Source: Bryobacterales bacterium
GTDB lineage: Bacteria; Acidobacteriota; Terriglobia; Bryobacterales; UBA6623
DNA: 64,000 bases
NCBI GenBank assembly: GCA_028819215.1
Contig: JAPPMG010000073.1
Location: 1-64,000 of the forward strand
Direction of reading: 5' to 3'
Shown: in pieces, positions 43,350 through 52,971 of the stretch
Layout of the letters: each line of letters starts with the position of its first letter
How positions within the stretch are numbered: position 1 is the first letter of the stretch
Notes under the pieces: model-generated
What the model was told of the DNA's origin: nothing
The model's input: the letters and a program-made list of their open reading frames with translations, nothing else
Databases searched by the model: none
Program-made: the position numbers and the translations under genes

Positions 43350-44780
43350 ATGCCACAACCCTTTGCGGCATCCGCTCTCTGCACGCGACGCCACTTCTTC
43401 GGCAAGAGTGCATACGGATTGGGCATAGCCGCCCTCGGCAGCCTTCTGGGAGAGGAGCTGCCAGCCTCCGGACTGCCGGGGCTGCCCCACTTTGCACCCA
43501 AGGCAAAGCGGGTGGTCTACCTTTTCCAATCCGGCGCGCCGTCGCAGTTGGACATGTTCGACTATAAGCCGGGACTCGAAGCGCTCAGCGGCCAGGACCT
43601 GCCCTCATCGGTGCGCCAGGGACAGCGTCTGACTGCCATGACCGCCACGCAGTCGTCATTTCCGATAGCGCCATCGATCTTCGAGTTCCGCCAGCGCGGA
43701 CAAACCGGCGCTTGGATGAGCGATCTGCTGCCTCACACGGCCGAGATCGCCGATCGCCTGTGCGTGGTCAAGTCCATGCATACCGAGGCGATCAACCACG
43801 ATCCGGCCGTCACATTCTTCCAGACCGGAGCGCAACTGGCAGGCCGGCCTTCCATCGGCGCGTGGATCTCCTACGGGCTCGGCAGCGCGAACCGCGACCT
43901 TCCCGGCTTCGTCGTGATGGTCTCGTCAGGCTCGGGCCGCAACGGACAGCCGCTCTACGACCGGCTCTGGGGAAGCGGCTTCCTTCCGACCCGCTACCAA
44001 GGGGTCAAGTTCCGCTCGAACAGCGACCCCGTCCTCTATCTGTCTGACCCAGAGGGCATTGACCGCGACGGCCGACGGCGGTTCTTGGATGATCTGGGCC
44101 GGCTCAACCAGATCAAGTACGACGACTTCGGCGATCCCGAGATACTTACGCGCATCTCGCAGTACGAGATGGCATTTCGCATGCAGGCATCGGTGCCAGA
44201 GCTGACGGATATCTCGTCCGAGCCCGAATCCACCTTCGAACTCTATGGTCCCGATTCGCGCACTCCCGGCACCTATGCGGCGAACTGCCTGCTGGCGCGC
44301 CGGCTGCTGGAACGAGACGTGCGCTACGTGCAGCTGTTCCACCGCGGCTGGGACCAGCACACCGACCTGCCAGGCCAGATCCGGAGGCAGTGCAAGGACA
44401 CGGACCAGGCCTCGGCCGCGTTGGTCAAGGACCTAGACCGGCGCGGCTTGCTCAAGGACACGCTGGTCGTCTGGGGCGGCGAATTCGGCCGCACAGTGTA
44501 CAGCCAAGGCAAGCTCACGGCCGACAACTACGGGCGCGACCACCACCCGCGCTGCTTTACTATCTGGCTCGCCGGGGCGGGCATTCGACCGGGAGTGATT
44601 GGCGAAACCGACGACTTCAGCTACAACATCACCGAGGATCCCGTACACGTGCATGACCTCCACGCGACCGTCCTGCACCTGCTAGGGATCGACCATGAGA
44701 AGCTTACGTTCAAGTACCAAGGGCGCAATTTCCGCTTGACCGACGTTCACGGCAGGCTCGTCAAGAAGGCGATGGCATAG
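43350..44780 (+). CDS. DUF1501 Tat-exported protein
   Basis: 476 residues. A Tat signal with R13-R14 ([15 protein letters not shown]) leads into a DUF1501 domain: [74 protein letters not shown], and [11 protein letters not shown]..., [20 protein letters not shown]1501 belongs to the alkaline-phosphatase/sulfatase-like superfamily but lacks the formylglycine Cys motif. It forms the standard partnership with DUF1549/DUF1553 proteins. Expression probably starts at the TATAAT at 43326-43331. Confidence 0.93.
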   Translation: MPQPFAASALCTRRHFFGKSAYGLGIAALGSLLGEELPASGLPGLPHFAPKAKRVVYLFQSGAPSQLDMFDYKPGLEALSGQDLPSSVRQGQRLTAMTATQSSFPIAPSIFEFRQRGQTGAWMSDLLPHTAEIADRLCVVKSMHTEAINHDPAVTFFQTGAQLAGRPSIGAWISYGLGSANRDLPGFVVMVSSGSGRNGQPLYDRLWGSGFLPTRYQGVKFRSNSDPVLYLSDPEGIDRDGRRRFLDDLGRLNQIKYDDFGDPEILTRISQYEMAFRMQASVPELTDISSEPESTFELYGPDSRTPGTYAANCLLARRLLERDVRYVQLFHRGWDQHTDLPGQIRRQCKDTDQASAALVKDLDRRGLLKDTLVVWGGEFGRTVYSQGKLTADNYGRDHHPRCFTIWLAGAGIRPGVIGETDDFSYNITEDPVHVHDLHATVLHLLGIDHEKLTFKYQGRNFRLTDVHGRLVKKAMA

Positions 44781-44824
44781 CCGCGAGACCGCCCGACAGT
44801 CCCGTCCCTCCTTTGAAGCCCCCG

Positions 44825-45061
44825 ATGCAACGCATCCTTGCCCTTTTGGCAGTAGTCCTCTTCGCGGCCCTGCACCAAGATTTCTGGCTGTGGGACGACA
44901 CCACGCTGGTCTTCGGGTTCCTGCCGTCCGGCCTGGCCTATCACGCGGCGTACTCAGTGGCCACTGCCGGAGTGTGGCTGTTCGTCGTGCGCTACGCCTG
45001 GCCGGCAGGGCTGGATGAGGCAGGGGATTCGCGCGAAGGCACCGGGGAACGCGCCCAGTGA
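44825..45061 (+). CDS. DUF3311-family small membrane protein
   Basis: 78 residues with two hydrophobic helices (about 1-16 and 35-58). The pattern of an N-terminal helix, a WLWDD..LVFGFLPSG loop, and a second helix ending in WLFVVRYAWP matches DUF3311, the small partner often encoded just before sodium:solute symporters. Its stop codon overlaps the symporter start (GTGA), a classic coupling. It is probably an accessory subunit or stabiliser of the symporter. Start ATG at 44825. Confidence 0.78.
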   Translation: MQRILALLAVVLFAALHQDFWLWDDTTLVFGFLPSGLAYHAAYSVATAGVWLFVVRYAWPAGLDEAGDSREGTGERAQ

Positions 45062-46590
45062 CGCAATTCGGCATCATCTGCGCCTATCTCTGCGTCCTGA
45101 TCGGCCTTGGCTTTCTGAGCAACCGCTCGTTCCGCGGGACGGCCCAAGACTTCTTCCTCGCGAGCCGCACCATCGGGCCGACACTGCTGCTGCTCTCCGT
45201 CTTCGGCACGGCCATGACAGCTTTTTCGCTGGTGGGCAGCACCGGCGAAGCCTACCGTAGCGGCATCGGAGTGTACGGGCTGATGGCGTCTTCGTCCGGC
45301 ATCGTCCATACGGCCGTGTTCTACTTTGCGGGCCTGCGGCTGTGGTCCTTCGGCGCACGCTACGGCTATACGACCCAGATCCAGTTCTTTCGCGACAGGT
45401 TTGAGAGTCGGACGCTCGGGCTGCTCCTGTTTCCTGTCTTGGTCGGCTTGGTCATCCCGTACGTTCTGATCGGACTCCTCGGCGCCGGAAGTCTGGTGCA
45501 AGCGCTCACGCAGGGCGCGTTTCCTCGGCTGTTCGAATCGACCGGGGGGGCCGTGCCGCCATGGCTGACCGGGCTGGGGGTCGCGGCTGTGGTGCTGTTG
45601 TACGTGTTCGTTGGAGGGTTGCGCGGGGCTGCCTGGGCCAACGCGCTTCAAGCGGGCGTGTTTATCGTCACCGGGATCGCAACGTTCCTGGTGATCGCTC
45701 CCAAGCTCGGCGGGGTCGCGGCCGCAACGGAGGCAGTGCTGGCGGTCCATCCCGACAAACTCACCCGGACGGGGAACTTCGGCCAGTTGCACTTCTTCAG
45801 CTACTGCTTCATCCCGCTATCGATCGGGATGTTCCCCCACGTCTACCAGCACTGGCTGACCGCAAAGTCGGCAAGGTCGTTCAAGCCGCTGCTGGTGCTG
45901 CACCCTGTCTGCACGATGCTGGTTTGGCTGCCGTGCGTCCTTATCGGCGTCTGGGCCACTGCGGCGGTGCTACCCGATGGCACCTCGGTCATCGCTCCGG
46001 ACTCGCCCGTCAACAGCGAGCTGGGCGCCATGGTGGGCGCGCTCACCACTCCGGTGCTGGGCGGCCTGCTCGGCGCCGGCATCCTGGCGGCCGTGATGTC
46101 CTCGCTCGACTCACAGTTCCTTGCGATCGGCTCGATGGTCACGAACGATATCGCGGTCGACCTGCTCGGCAAGGGACGCCTCGACGACCGCGCCAAGGTC
46201 CGGCTGGGCCGGCTGGTCGTGATCGGCATCGCCGCGGCAGCCTACTTGTGCTCGCTGGCCGAGCCCCGCAGCGTCTTCACGCTCGGCGTGTGGTGCTTCA
46301 GCGGCTACTCGGCTCTGTTCCCGGTCGCGGTCGCAGCGATCTACTGGCGCCGGGCCACAGCCGCCGGAGCGATAGCGGCCGTGCTCGCGACGGTCGCGGT
46401 CGGCTGGGCGTTCTTCCGCGCCGGCGGCTACGGCAGCGATCCCGGGTACCTCTTCATGGGCATGCTTCCGGTTGTGCCGATGGTGGCGGCCTCGACGGTT
46501 GCGCTGGTAGGAGTCTCGCTTGCGACGGCCCCGCCGTCGGAGAGCACGCTGGCCAAGTTCTTCCGTTCGTCCGGGCCGCGCCAGGCCTGA
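45058..46590 (+). CDS. Sodium:solute symporter (SSS family)
   Basis: 510 residues, about thirteen hydrophobic helices. The first helix region FLASRTIGPTLLLLSVFGTAMTAFSLVGSTGEAYRSGIGVYGLMAS corresponds to the conserved sodium and substrate-binding start of the family. Later SSS hallmarks include GAGILAAVMSSLDSQFLAIGSMVTNDI. It imports an organic solute with sodium. It overlaps the DUF3311 gene by 4 bases, so they form a coupled pair. Following the DUF1549/1501 module in the same direction, it could take up a product released there. The substrate cannot be predicted. A G7 run near 45544 lies in frame. Confidence 0.9.
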   Translation: MTQFGIICAYLCVLIGLGFLSNRSFRGTAQDFFLASRTIGPTLLLLSVFGTAMTAFSLVGSTGEAYRSGIGVYGLMASSSGIVHTAVFYFAGLRLWSFGARYGYTTQIQFFRDRFESRTLGLLLFPVLVGLVIPYVLIGLLGAGSLVQALTQGAFPRLFESTGGAVPPWLTGLGVAAVVLLYVFVGGLRGAAWANALQAGVFIVTGIATFLVIAPKLGGVAAATEAVLAVHPDKLTRTGNFGQLHFFSYCFIPLSIGMFPHVYQHWLTAKSARSFKPLLVLHPVCTMLVWLPCVLIGVWATAAVLPDGTSVIAPDSPVNSELGAMVGALTTPVLGGLLGAGILAAVMSSLDSQFLAIGSMVTNDIAVDLLGKGRLDDRAKVRLGRLVVIGIAAAAYLCSLAEPRSVFTLGVWCFSGYSALFPVAVAAIYWRRATAAGAIAAVLATVAVGWAFFRAGGYGSDPGYLFMGMLPVVPMVAASTVALVGVSLATAPPSESTLAKFFRSSGPRQA

Positions 46591-46714
46591 GGCACCTCGC
46601 ACCGGCGCGCGACGGGCTTGCCCGGGCCGGAAGAGGCCTTGCCAGCCAAGCGGGCTAGACTGGACTGCAAGTGCCGACAAGATCCGATGCCCGCGCTGCT
46701 AGGCACTGACAGCC

Positions 46715-47983
46715 GTGAAGATTACGTACATTACTGCCGGAGCGGCAGGCACGATCTGCGGTAACTGTTTGCGGGACAACGCCCTCGCCGGGGCCCTGAA
46801 GAGGGTCGGCCACGAGGTCGTCCTATTGCCGGCCTACACGCCGCTGCTGACCGACGAAGAAGATGTCAGCGACCGGCGCGTCGTGTTGAGCGGGGTCAAC
46901 CTCTACCTGCAGAGCAAGTTCAGGCTCGCCCGCTCGATCGGCCTGCTGGACCCCCTCCTCGACCACCCCCGCCTGCTGCGGTGGGCATCGAGTTTCGCTG
47001 TGCAGACGAACCCGGCACAGCTGGGAGAAATGACGCGGGACACGTTTCTCGGAGATCGCGGGCCATACCAACGGGAAATCCGCAAGCTGGTAGGGGTGCT
47101 GCGGGACTTGCAGCCCGACATCGTCCACTTGACCAACTCCATGCTGGCTTCGGTGGCGGCTCCGATCAAGCGCCATCTAGGCGTGCCGGTCGTCTGCTCC
47201 CTGCAAGGGGAGGCCGACTTCCTGGCTGGCTTGCCGGAGCCGAGGCGGAGCGAGTGCTACGACCTGCTGCGCGGGCACGCGGCCCAAGTGGACGGCTGGA
47301 TCGCGCCCTGCCGCGACCAGATCGATACCATGCGCGCTGCTCTCGGCGTGGAAGCCGAGCAGTTCGAGACGATCCTGCCGGGCATCTCAACAGACGGGTA
47401 CAGCCGGGCCAGGGTCCGCTCGGGAGATCGCTTCGTCGTCGGCTTTCTCGCCCGGATCTCAGAAGAGAAGGGGTTGAGCGTGCTGGCCCGCGCCGTCGAC
47501 CTCCTGCGCAAGCGACATCCCGAACGGACAATCGAGCTGCGCGTGGCGGGCTGGCGAGCCGACACCAAGCAAGCCTACATCGATGGATTGCGCAAGCGGT
47601 ACAGCTTCGACGACCTAGGGTACTTGGAGCGCGATGAGAAGATCGCGTTCCTAGAAGGGCTGGACGCGTTTTCCGTCCCGGCCACGTACCGGGCATCGAA
47701 GGGCCTCTACGTCTTGGAAGCGCTTGCTGCCGGGGTTCCCGTTGTGCAACCACGCATCGGCGTGTTTCCAGAATTGCTCGACATGACAGGTGGCGGGCTG
47801 TCCTGCACGCCTGGTGACAGCGAGGATCTGGCCGCCAAGCTTGAAACGCTGATGACGGACGCCGCGTCCGCGAGCCAATTGGGGCATAAGGGCCGCGGCA
47901 AGCTGCACACCCACGGCACGGCCGAGCGCATGGCAGACCAGACTCTGGCGGTATACGAACAGCTGCTGGCCGACAGCGCCTAG
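46715..47983 (+). CDS. Glycosyltransferase family 4 protein
   Basis: 422 residues, GT-B fold. The N-terminal half begins with TAGAAGTICGNCLRDNALAGALKR, a CGNC.RD signature of a GT4 branch seen in PVC-type and Acidobacteriota genomes. The C-terminal half has the donor-binding block (VGFLARISEEKGL, then DAFSVPATYRASKGLYVLEALAAGVPVVQPRIG, with the EAL acidic residue). No membrane segments. It transfers a sugar from an activated donor to an unknown acceptor, in cell-wall polysaccharide or glycolipid synthesis. The GTG start at 46715 is preferred by the N-terminal family motif. GCTAGACT lies 53 bases upstream. Confidence 0.9.
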   Translation: MKITYITAGAAGTICGNCLRDNALAGALKRVGHEVVLLPAYTPLLTDEEDVSDRRVVLSGVNLYLQSKFRLARSIGLLDPLLDHPRLLRWASSFAVQTNPAQLGEMTRDTFLGDRGPYQREIRKLVGVLRDLQPDIVHLTNSMLASVAAPIKRHLGVPVVCSLQGEADFLAGLPEPRRSECYDLLRGHAAQVDGWIAPCRDQIDTMRAALGVEAEQFETILPGISTDGYSRARVRSGDRFVVGFLARISEEKGLSVLARAVDLLRKRHPERTIELRVAGWRADTKQAYIDGLRKRYSFDDLGYLERDEKIAFLEGLDAFSVPATYRASKGLYVLEALAAGVPVVQPRIGVFPELLDMTGGGLSCTPGDSEDLAAKLETLMTDAASASQLGHKGRGKLHTHGTAERMADQTLAVYEQLLADSA

Positions 47984-48687
47984 AACAGCGCCGTCAGATC
48001 GGCAAAACGCTCCACGGTCCGGAAGCGCTCGTGGGATTCCGGCAAGGCCTGGATCTCCAGTGACCAAGTGCTCGGATTCGGCACCAGCACCGCTCCCAAT
48101 CCAGCCTCGAGGGCCGGATTGATATCGGACTTGGGGCTGTTGCCGATCATCCATGTGGTCGCTGGGTCGGCGTCGATCTGCTCGACCAGGGCCCGATAGC
48201 ACTCGACGTCCTTCTCGGGCACGGTGGCAACGGGCTTGAAGAAGCCCGAGAGACCCGAGCGTTCCAGCTTGGAACGCTGCTCTTCAGGGTCTCCCTTGGT
48301 CAGCAAGGCCAACCGGTGCCGTCGGCGAAGCTCTGCGAGTGTCGTGGCTACGCCGGGCAGCAGTTCGATCTCGCCGTTGGTGATCCTTCCTGTCATTCCG
48401 ACGATTCGGCGGCGCTGCTCGTCGGTGACCCGCCTGGCCCGCAGCGTTTCGAAGCACTCCACCAAGTTGCGGGCGAAGTTCTTCGTGCCATAGCCGCGGA
48501 GTTTGATGTTGCGACTCTCGATCTCATCGAGCCGCTGACGCACTGCGACCGGGGAGAGGCGCGGATGGTCCAAGTACCCAATGAACTCCGAGATCGCGTG
48601 CTCGAAGTAGATGTTGTTCTCCCACAGAGTGTCGTCGGCGTCACAAATGAGCCAGGGAACGCTTGCCACCGAACCAGTATCCAACAT
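47980..48687 (-). CDS. HAD-superfamily hydrolase
   Basis: 235 residues. HAD motif I is CDADDTLWENN with nucleophile Asp16 and Asp18; motif II is LLTKGDP at about 140 and motif III/IV is TTWMIGNSPKSDINPALEAGLGAVLV. The cap lies between motif I and II, as in phosphatases of the phosphoglycolate-phosphatase type. It is probably a small-molecule phosphatase; the substrate is not determined. Its stop codon overlaps that of the convergent glycosyltransferase through the palindrome CTAG (47980-47983). Start ATG at 48687. Confidence 0.85.
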   Translation of the reverse strand: MLDTGSVASVPWLICDADDTLWENNIYFEHAISEFIGYLDHPRLSPVAVRQRLDEIESRNIKLRGYGTKNFARNLVECFETLRARRVTDEQRRRIVGMTGRITNGEIELLPGVATTLAELRRRHRLALLTKGDPEEQRSKLERSGLSGFFKPVATVPEKDVECYRALVEQIDADPATTWMIGNSPKSDINPALEAGLGAVLVPNPSTWSLEIQALPESHERFRTVERFADLTALF

Positions 48688-48927
48688 GCATCGGATCGGT
48701 CGGCACAGATGGCCCGGAGCGCCCAGAATCGCGAGGGCAGCGACTTCGCAGGCGGGGCGGGACCTTGCGTGATTGCGCGCGGCGCGGTGCCCAGCCTCCT
48801 CAGCCGAGGGCAAGACGGATTGGGTCGGCAGCGCCCTAGCTTGGCGGCAGTTCTGGATGGGCGGGACGCGGCGTCCGGCACCCCGGGTTCGCCAGCCGCC
48901 GCATCAAGGCTGCGATCCGGGTCCGGC

Positions 48928-49467
48928 CTAATAGAACAGGTATTTGCGCCAGTTCTCTTGGTGGTTGCCCATCTGCCGCATGAGACTGCGGCTGGTGTGC
49001 AAGTTGAACGGCTTCGGCTGCCGCTGCAGCTTCATCTGAGCCTCGACCGGCAAGCGGTCTCCCTTGCGGTTGTTGCAGCGCAAGCAGCAAGCGACCAAGT
49101 TCTCCCACGTGTTGTTGCCGCCGCGCGACCGCGGGACCACGTGATCCAGGGTGAGGTCGCCAGTGCCGAACTGCTTGTTGCAGTACTGGCAAGTGTGCTG
49201 GTCGCGGATCAGAATGTTCTTGCGCGAGATCGCCCGCATCTGCCGCGGAATGCGGCGGTACTCCAGCAGCCGGATCACGGAGGGAACCTCAAGGCTCTGG
49301 GACGGAGAATGCACGCGGCCCTCGCCAGCTTCCTCCGTCGACGCCATCCCCTTGACGAGCAAGATCAGGGCGCGCCGCACCGCGCAGACATGAATCGGCT
49401 CGTAGCTGGCGTTCAATACCAGCACCGGGCGTCGGAGTGGATTGACTCTGGGGTGCTCGTGGATCAC
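48928..49467 (-). CDS. HNH endonuclease-like protein
   Basis: 179 residues from the GTG at 49467, which has a good GGGAGG ribosome site 6 bases upstream. The HNH core is C-QY-C-NKQFGTGDLTLDHVVPRSRGGNNTWENLVACCLRCNNRKGDR: the CxxC pairs hold zinc and the DHV...N...N residues form the beta-beta-alpha-metal active site. An N-terminal RPVLVLNASYEPIHVC segment is typical of this stand-alone bacterial HNH group. Its function is unknown; these are widespread chromosomal proteins rather than clear restriction enzymes. No methylase is adjacent. Confidence 0.87.
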   Translation of the reverse strand: MIHEHPRVNPLRRPVLVLNASYEPIHVCAVRRALILLVKGMASTEEAGEGRVHSPSQSLEVPSVIRLLEYRRIPRQMRAISRKNILIRDQHTCQYCNKQFGTGDLTLDHVVPRSRGGNNTWENLVACCLRCNNRKGDRLPVEAQMKLQRQPKPFNLHTSRSLMRQMGNHQENWRKYLFY

Positions 49468-49628
49468 TCCGCACCTCCCGGCCGGCCCGTTCGCGCTAGC
49501 AACCGGTGCAGACCGCCGCCGGGCATGCCTGCGAGTCCGGGCACAACGGGGCACCGGACGGCGCGCACGCCGAATCCACGCCGCATGTACGGCCAGATTG
49601 ATCGATTAGCCCTTGGACTGGGGAAAGC

Positions 49629-49997
49629 TCACCTCTCGCCAGATGACCCGATTTCGCTCTCAACCTCTTGTTGGCAATCTCGGCAATAGCGGGTCCAAGG
49701 CACGGCTTCGAGCCGCTTGAGGTTGACCGCCCGCCCGCATTCTTCACAAATACCAAATTCTCCGTCCTCAAGTCGGATCAGGGCGTCTTTGACCAATATC
49801 AGCTGCTCGCGCAAGCTGCTTCCCTGAGCGCTGAGAAAGTCCCGGTTGGAAGCCGCTGCCGCTTCCTCTCCTTCGTCGCCGCCGACCGTCTCGCCGATGG
49901 CACGGCTCGCGTCCGCGGTCTTGGCCAGCGTCTGGGTGAGCTGGTCGCGCTTCAACTCGAGAACTTTGCGCAGTCCTGCAAGTCGCTTGGGGTGCAT
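49629..49997 (-). CDS. DksA/TraR-type zinc-finger transcription regulator
   Basis: 122 residues. A long alpha-helical coiled N-terminal part ([21 protein letters not shown]..., [22 protein letters not shown]) is followed by a C4 zinc finger: CEECGRAVN...WTRYCRDC. This matches DksA/TraR proteins, which bind the secondary channel of RNA polymerase, often with ppGpp. Length is shorter than E. coli DksA (151). A near-perfect sigma-70 promoter lies upstream (50062-50090), implying a leader of about 58 bases. The ATG at 49997 is chosen; a longer in-frame reading would cross that promoter. Confidence 0.87.
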   Translation of the reverse strand: MHPKRLAGLRKVLELKRDQLTQTLAKTADASRAIGETVGGDEGEEAAAASNRDFLSAQGSSLREQLILVKDALIRLEDGEFGICEECGRAVNLKRLEAVPWTRYCRDCQQEVESEIGSSGER

Positions 49998-50061
49998 GAT
50001 CGCTGGGACTTGGTCACAGAGGCCGAACAGTCGGCCGCTAGCGAGCGCTGTCGATTCCGTA

Positions 50062-50090
50062 ATTCTATTGGCGCCCCGATACGCTGTCAA
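50062..50090 (-). promoter_or_regulatory. Sigma-70 promoter of the DksA-type gene
   Basis: On the minus strand TTGACA (50090-50085), 17 bases, then TAGAAT (50067-50062). This is the best match to the sigma-70 consensus that I found in the window. The expected start point is near 50055, giving a leader of about 58 bases before 49997. Confidence 0.7.
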
Positions 50091-50150
50091 GACGGCCGGC
50101 GCGCCTGTCCAGGACGCCTTGGCGCGGGCGGGGCCCACCCCCGCCTGGGC

Positions 50151-50156
50151 TAGACT
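50151..50156 (+). promoter_or_regulatory. Candidate -10 element of leuC
   Basis: TAGACT in the context GCTAGACT, ending 7 bases before the GTG at 50164. The same 8-mer precedes other genes at 3089, 46654 and 56865. Without a -35 it is a weak call; if used, the mRNA would be leaderless. Confidence 0.35.
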
Positions 50157-50163
50157 AGAGCTT

Positions 50164-51552
50164 GTGACAAAGCCACGCACTCTATACGAGAAGGTCTGGG
50201 ATTCACACGTTGTCGCCCACGAGGCCGGAGCGCCGGCCGTGCTCTACATCGACCTGCATCTCGTGCACGAGGTGACCTCGCCGCAGGCCTTTCAGGGCCT
50301 GCGCGATCGAGGAATCAAGGTCCGCCGCCCCGATCGCACCCAGGCGACGATGGATCACAGTATCCCGACGCAGAACCAAGCCCTTCCGATCATGGATCCG
50401 ATCGCTGCCAAGCAGGTGCAGCAACTGCGCGTCAACTGTCGCGAATTCGACGTCCCGCTAGCCGACCTCGGGGACGAATCGCAGGGGATTGTCCATGTGA
50501 TCGGCCCGGAACTGGGCCTGACGCGACCGGGAATCACCGTCGTCTGCGGGGACAGCCATACTTCCACGCACGGCGCGTTCGGCGCCCTCGCGTTCGGCAT
50601 CGGCACCACGGAAGTCGAGCACGTGCTCGCCACGCAGTGCTTGCTGCAGCACCGCTCCAAGACTTGCGAAGTACGCTTCGCCGGCCGCGCCGCGGACGGT
50701 GTCGTCGCCAAGGATCTGATTCTGGCGCTGATCGCGGAGATCGGCATCGGCGGGGGTACCGGCTACGTGCTGGAATACTCCGGCGAGGCGATCCGCTCGC
50801 TCTCGATGGAGGGCCGCATGACTGTGTGCAACATGTCGATCGAGGGCGGTGCCCGGGCCGGCATGGTCGCCCCGGACGAGACGACGTACGAGTTTCTCGC
50901 TGACAAGCCGACGGTCCCCAAGGGTGCCGAATGGGACGCCGCAGTGGCGCGCTGGCGGAAGCTTCCCTCCGACGAGGGCGCCGTCTACGACCGCACCGTC
51001 GAGATCGACGCCGCCGCGCTCGAGCCGATGATCACGTGGGGCACCAATCCCGGGATGGGAGTACGCGTGAGCCAGCCGGTGCCAGAGCCGAACGGCAACC
51101 CGAGCGTGCGCAAGGCGCTCGACTATATGCGTCTGGAGCCGGGCAAGCCACTGATCGGGCAGCCGGTCGATGTCGTGTTCATCGGCAGCTGCACCAACTC
51201 CCGCATCAGCGATCTGCGCCAAGCCGCCAGCCTGCTGCACGGGCGCAAGGTCAACCCGAAGGTCCGAATGATGGTCGTGCCCGGCTCGGAAAGGATCAGG
51301 GCTCAAGCCGAAGCCGAGGGCCTCGCGGATGTCTTCCGCGCCGCCGGGGCGGACTGGCGTCAGGCCGGCTGCAGCATGTGCATCGCCATGAACGGCGACC
51401 AGCTCGACAGCGGCCAGTACTGCGTCTCCACCAGCAACCGCAATTTCGAGGGACGGCAGGGCAAGGGTGGGCGGACCTTCCTAGCCAGCCCGCTGACCGC
51501 CGCCGCGGCGGCGGTCGAAGGCTCGGTCGCCGACCCGCGGCGCTACCTGTAG
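50164..51552 (+). CDS. leuC: 3-isopropylmalate dehydratase, large subunit
   Basis: 462 residues from the GTG at 50164, which yields the standard [17 protein letters not shown]-terminus. Aconitase-type [4Fe-4S] enzyme of leucine biosynthesis, isomerising 2- to 3-isopropylmalate. Cluster ligands lie in [11 protein letters not shown] and GCSMCIAMN. Other conserved blocks are [31 protein letters not shown] and [20 protein letters not shown]. leuD follows after 18 bases. leuA and leuB are not in this window. Confidence 0.96.
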   Translation: MTKPRTLYEKVWDSHVVAHEAGAPAVLYIDLHLVHEVTSPQAFQGLRDRGIKVRRPDRTQATMDHSIPTQNQALPIMDPIAAKQVQQLRVNCREFDVPLADLGDESQGIVHVIGPELGLTRPGITVVCGDSHTSTHGAFGALAFGIGTTEVEHVLATQCLLQHRSKTCEVRFAGRAADGVVAKDLILALIAEIGIGGGTGYVLEYSGEAIRSLSMEGRMTVCNMSIEGGARAGMVAPDETTYEFLADKPTVPKGAEWDAAVARWRKLPSDEGAVYDRTVEIDAAALEPMITWGTNPGMGVRVSQPVPEPNGNPSVRKALDYMRLEPGKPLIGQPVDVVFIGSCTNSRISDLRQAASLLHGRKVNPKVRMMVVPGSERIRAQAEAEGLADVFRAAGADWRQAGCSMCIAMNGDQLDSGQYCVSTSNRNFEGRQGKGGRTFLASPLTAAAAAVEGSVADPRRYL

Positions 51553-51570
51553 CACGCCAGGAGAGAACCC

Positions 51571-52179
51571 ATGCAACCCGTCACCTGCTTCAGCGGCAAG
51601 GTCGTGCCGCTGCCCGTCTCGGACATCGACACCGATCAGATCATCCCGGCGCGCTTCCTCAAGACGATCGAGAAGCTCGGGCTTGGTGAGAACCTGTTCA
51701 ACGACTGGCGCTACCTGCCCGATGGCGGACCCAATCCCGAGTTCGTGCTCAACCAGCCGCGAGCGGCCGGCGGCACGATCCTGCTAGCGGGTGACAACTT
51801 CGGGTGCGGCAGTTCCCGCGAGCATGCGCCCTGGGCTCTGCTGGGCTTCGGCTTTCGCGCGGTCATCAGCACGTCCTTCGCGGACATCTTCCGCAACAAC
51901 TGCCTCAAGAACGGCCTGCTGCCGGTGACCGTCGACGCAGCCACGCTGGCCGAGCTCTTCGACGCCGCCAGCTCCGACGAGGGGCTAGAGGTCACCGTCG
52001 ACCTGGCCAACCAGACACTGACCTTGCCGAGCGGCAGGGGCGTCTCGTTCCCGATCGACAATTTCTCGAAACAGTGCCTGCTCGAAGGGGGCGACCAGCT
52101 GAGCTACATCCAGCAGCGCATGGCGGCGATCACCGCCTACGAATCGAACTCTGCGGACGCGCTGAACACGCTGGCCTGA
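51571..52179 (+). CDS. leuD: 3-isopropylmalate dehydratase, small subunit
   Basis: 202 residues, the swivel domain partner of LeuC. The catalytic loop is DNFGCGSSREHAPWALLGFGFRAVIS; FADIFRNNCLKNGLLPV is also diagnostic. An AGGAGAG ribosome site lies 18 bases after leuC ends, so the two form an operon. The stop codon lies inside a strong hairpin shared with the convergent lgt gene. Confidence 0.96.
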   Translation: MQPVTCFSGKVVPLPVSDIDTDQIIPARFLKTIEKLGLGENLFNDWRYLPDGGPNPEFVLNQPRAAGGTILLAGDNFGCGSSREHAPWALLGFGFRAVISTSFADIFRNNCLKNGLLPVTVDAATLAELFDAASSDEGLEVTVDLANQTLTLPSGRGVSFPIDNFSKQCLLEGGDQLSYIQQRMAAITAYESNSADALNTLA

Positions 52180-52196
52180 GGCGGCGGCTTCAGGCC
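52173..52196. terminator. Bidirectional hairpin at the leuD/lgt junction
   Basis: GGCCTGAGGC (52173-52182) pairs with GCTTCAGGCC (52187-52196), 10 bp with one G-T pair and a GGCG loop. It includes the leuD stop (52177-52179) and the lgt stop (52190-52192) in its two arms, so one element may end both transcripts. Confidence 0.7.
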
Positions 52197-52969
52197 CTGC
52201 GTCGCGCCACGATCACTAGCCAGATCCCCACGGCGAAGAGCCCAAGCGCCACCAGCTGCGTAGTGCTCAGCGTTCCTCCTACCAACGCAGGTCGGGCGCC
52301 GTCGGCGCGGAATGGCTCGATGACGAAGCGAAACGAGGAGTACAGGGCTAGGTAGGCACCGAGGATCGCTCCGGGCGAGTGCGGCTGCAAGAAGCGCCAC
52401 AACAGAAACGCGCCGATCAGCGCGGTGCCGAATGCCTCGTAGAGCTGGGTGGGATGCAGCGAAACGTTCAGCGGCACGCCCGTGAAATCGTGGGCGATTG
52501 GGTTGCTAAACGTTACCGCCCACGCCACATGTGTCTCCCGGCCCCAGCAGCAGCCGGCAGCGAAGCATCCCATCCGGCCGACGGCGTGCCCGAAGGCTAG
52601 GCCCGGCACCATCAGATCCGCCGTGGCGAGCCAAGGCATGCCGTGCCTGCGCGTGTACCAGTACGCCACGGCGAGGGCCGTTATCAGGCCTCCGTAGAAC
52701 ACGCCGCCCGAGCGCAGGGCGGACAGCGAGAACAGCCTGCCCCAGTCGGCGGCGTAGTAGCTCCAGCTGTTTGCGATCAGGAAGAGCTTGGCGCCAACGA
52801 TCGCTGAAAGCAGCAGAACGATCCCGAGACTCGTGATGCGCTCCGGGTCGATCGCCGTGCGCTTCGCCAGCCGCGCGGACAGCGAAATGCCGGCTAGAAA
52901 GCCGGCAGCGATGAGCAGGCCATACGTCGGCAGCGAGAACGAGCCGATCTCGAGCAGTCTGGGAAACAT
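52190..52969 (-). CDS. lgt: Prolipoprotein diacylglyceryl transferase
   Basis: 259 residues, about seven membrane helices. It transfers diacylglycerol to the lipobox Cys of prelipoproteins. The Lgt signature is HAVGRMGCFAAGCCWGRETHVAWAVTF, with the catalytic Arg region; SLHPTQLYEAFGTALIG and RFVIEPFRADGARP are further blocks. Consistent with this, the window encodes lipobox proteins (the TPR protein and the sulfatase at 60674). lspA is 2 bases away on the same strand, so maturation steps one and two are co-expressed. Confidence 0.95.
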   Translation of the reverse strand: MFPRLLEIGSFSLPTYGLLIAAGFLAGISLSARLAKRTAIDPERITSLGIVLLLSAIVGAKLFLIANSWSYYAADWGRLFSLSALRSGGVFYGGLITALAVAYWYTRRHGMPWLATADLMVPGLAFGHAVGRMGCFAAGCCWGRETHVAWAVTFSNPIAHDFTGVPLNVSLHPTQLYEAFGTALIGAFLLWRFLQPHSPGAILGAYLALYSSFRFVIEPFRADGARPALVGGTLSTTQLVALGLFAVGIWLVIVARRRA

Positions 52970-52971
52970 GG

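Noticed and set aside
45544-45550. G7 run inside the sodium symporter gene
   Set aside because: Unlike the G9 at 34886 the reading frame is unbroken here and the protein motif continues (STGGAVPPW), so there is no sign of a phase switch.
46671-46709. 12-codon frame (GTG...TGA) before the glycosyltransferase
   Set aside because: Too short and without a ribosome site or leader-peptide features, so a leader peptide is not supported.
48928-49467. HNH protein as part of a defence or restriction system
   Set aside because: No methyltransferase, specificity subunit or known defence gene is nearby, and this stand-alone HNH type is a common chromosomal protein.
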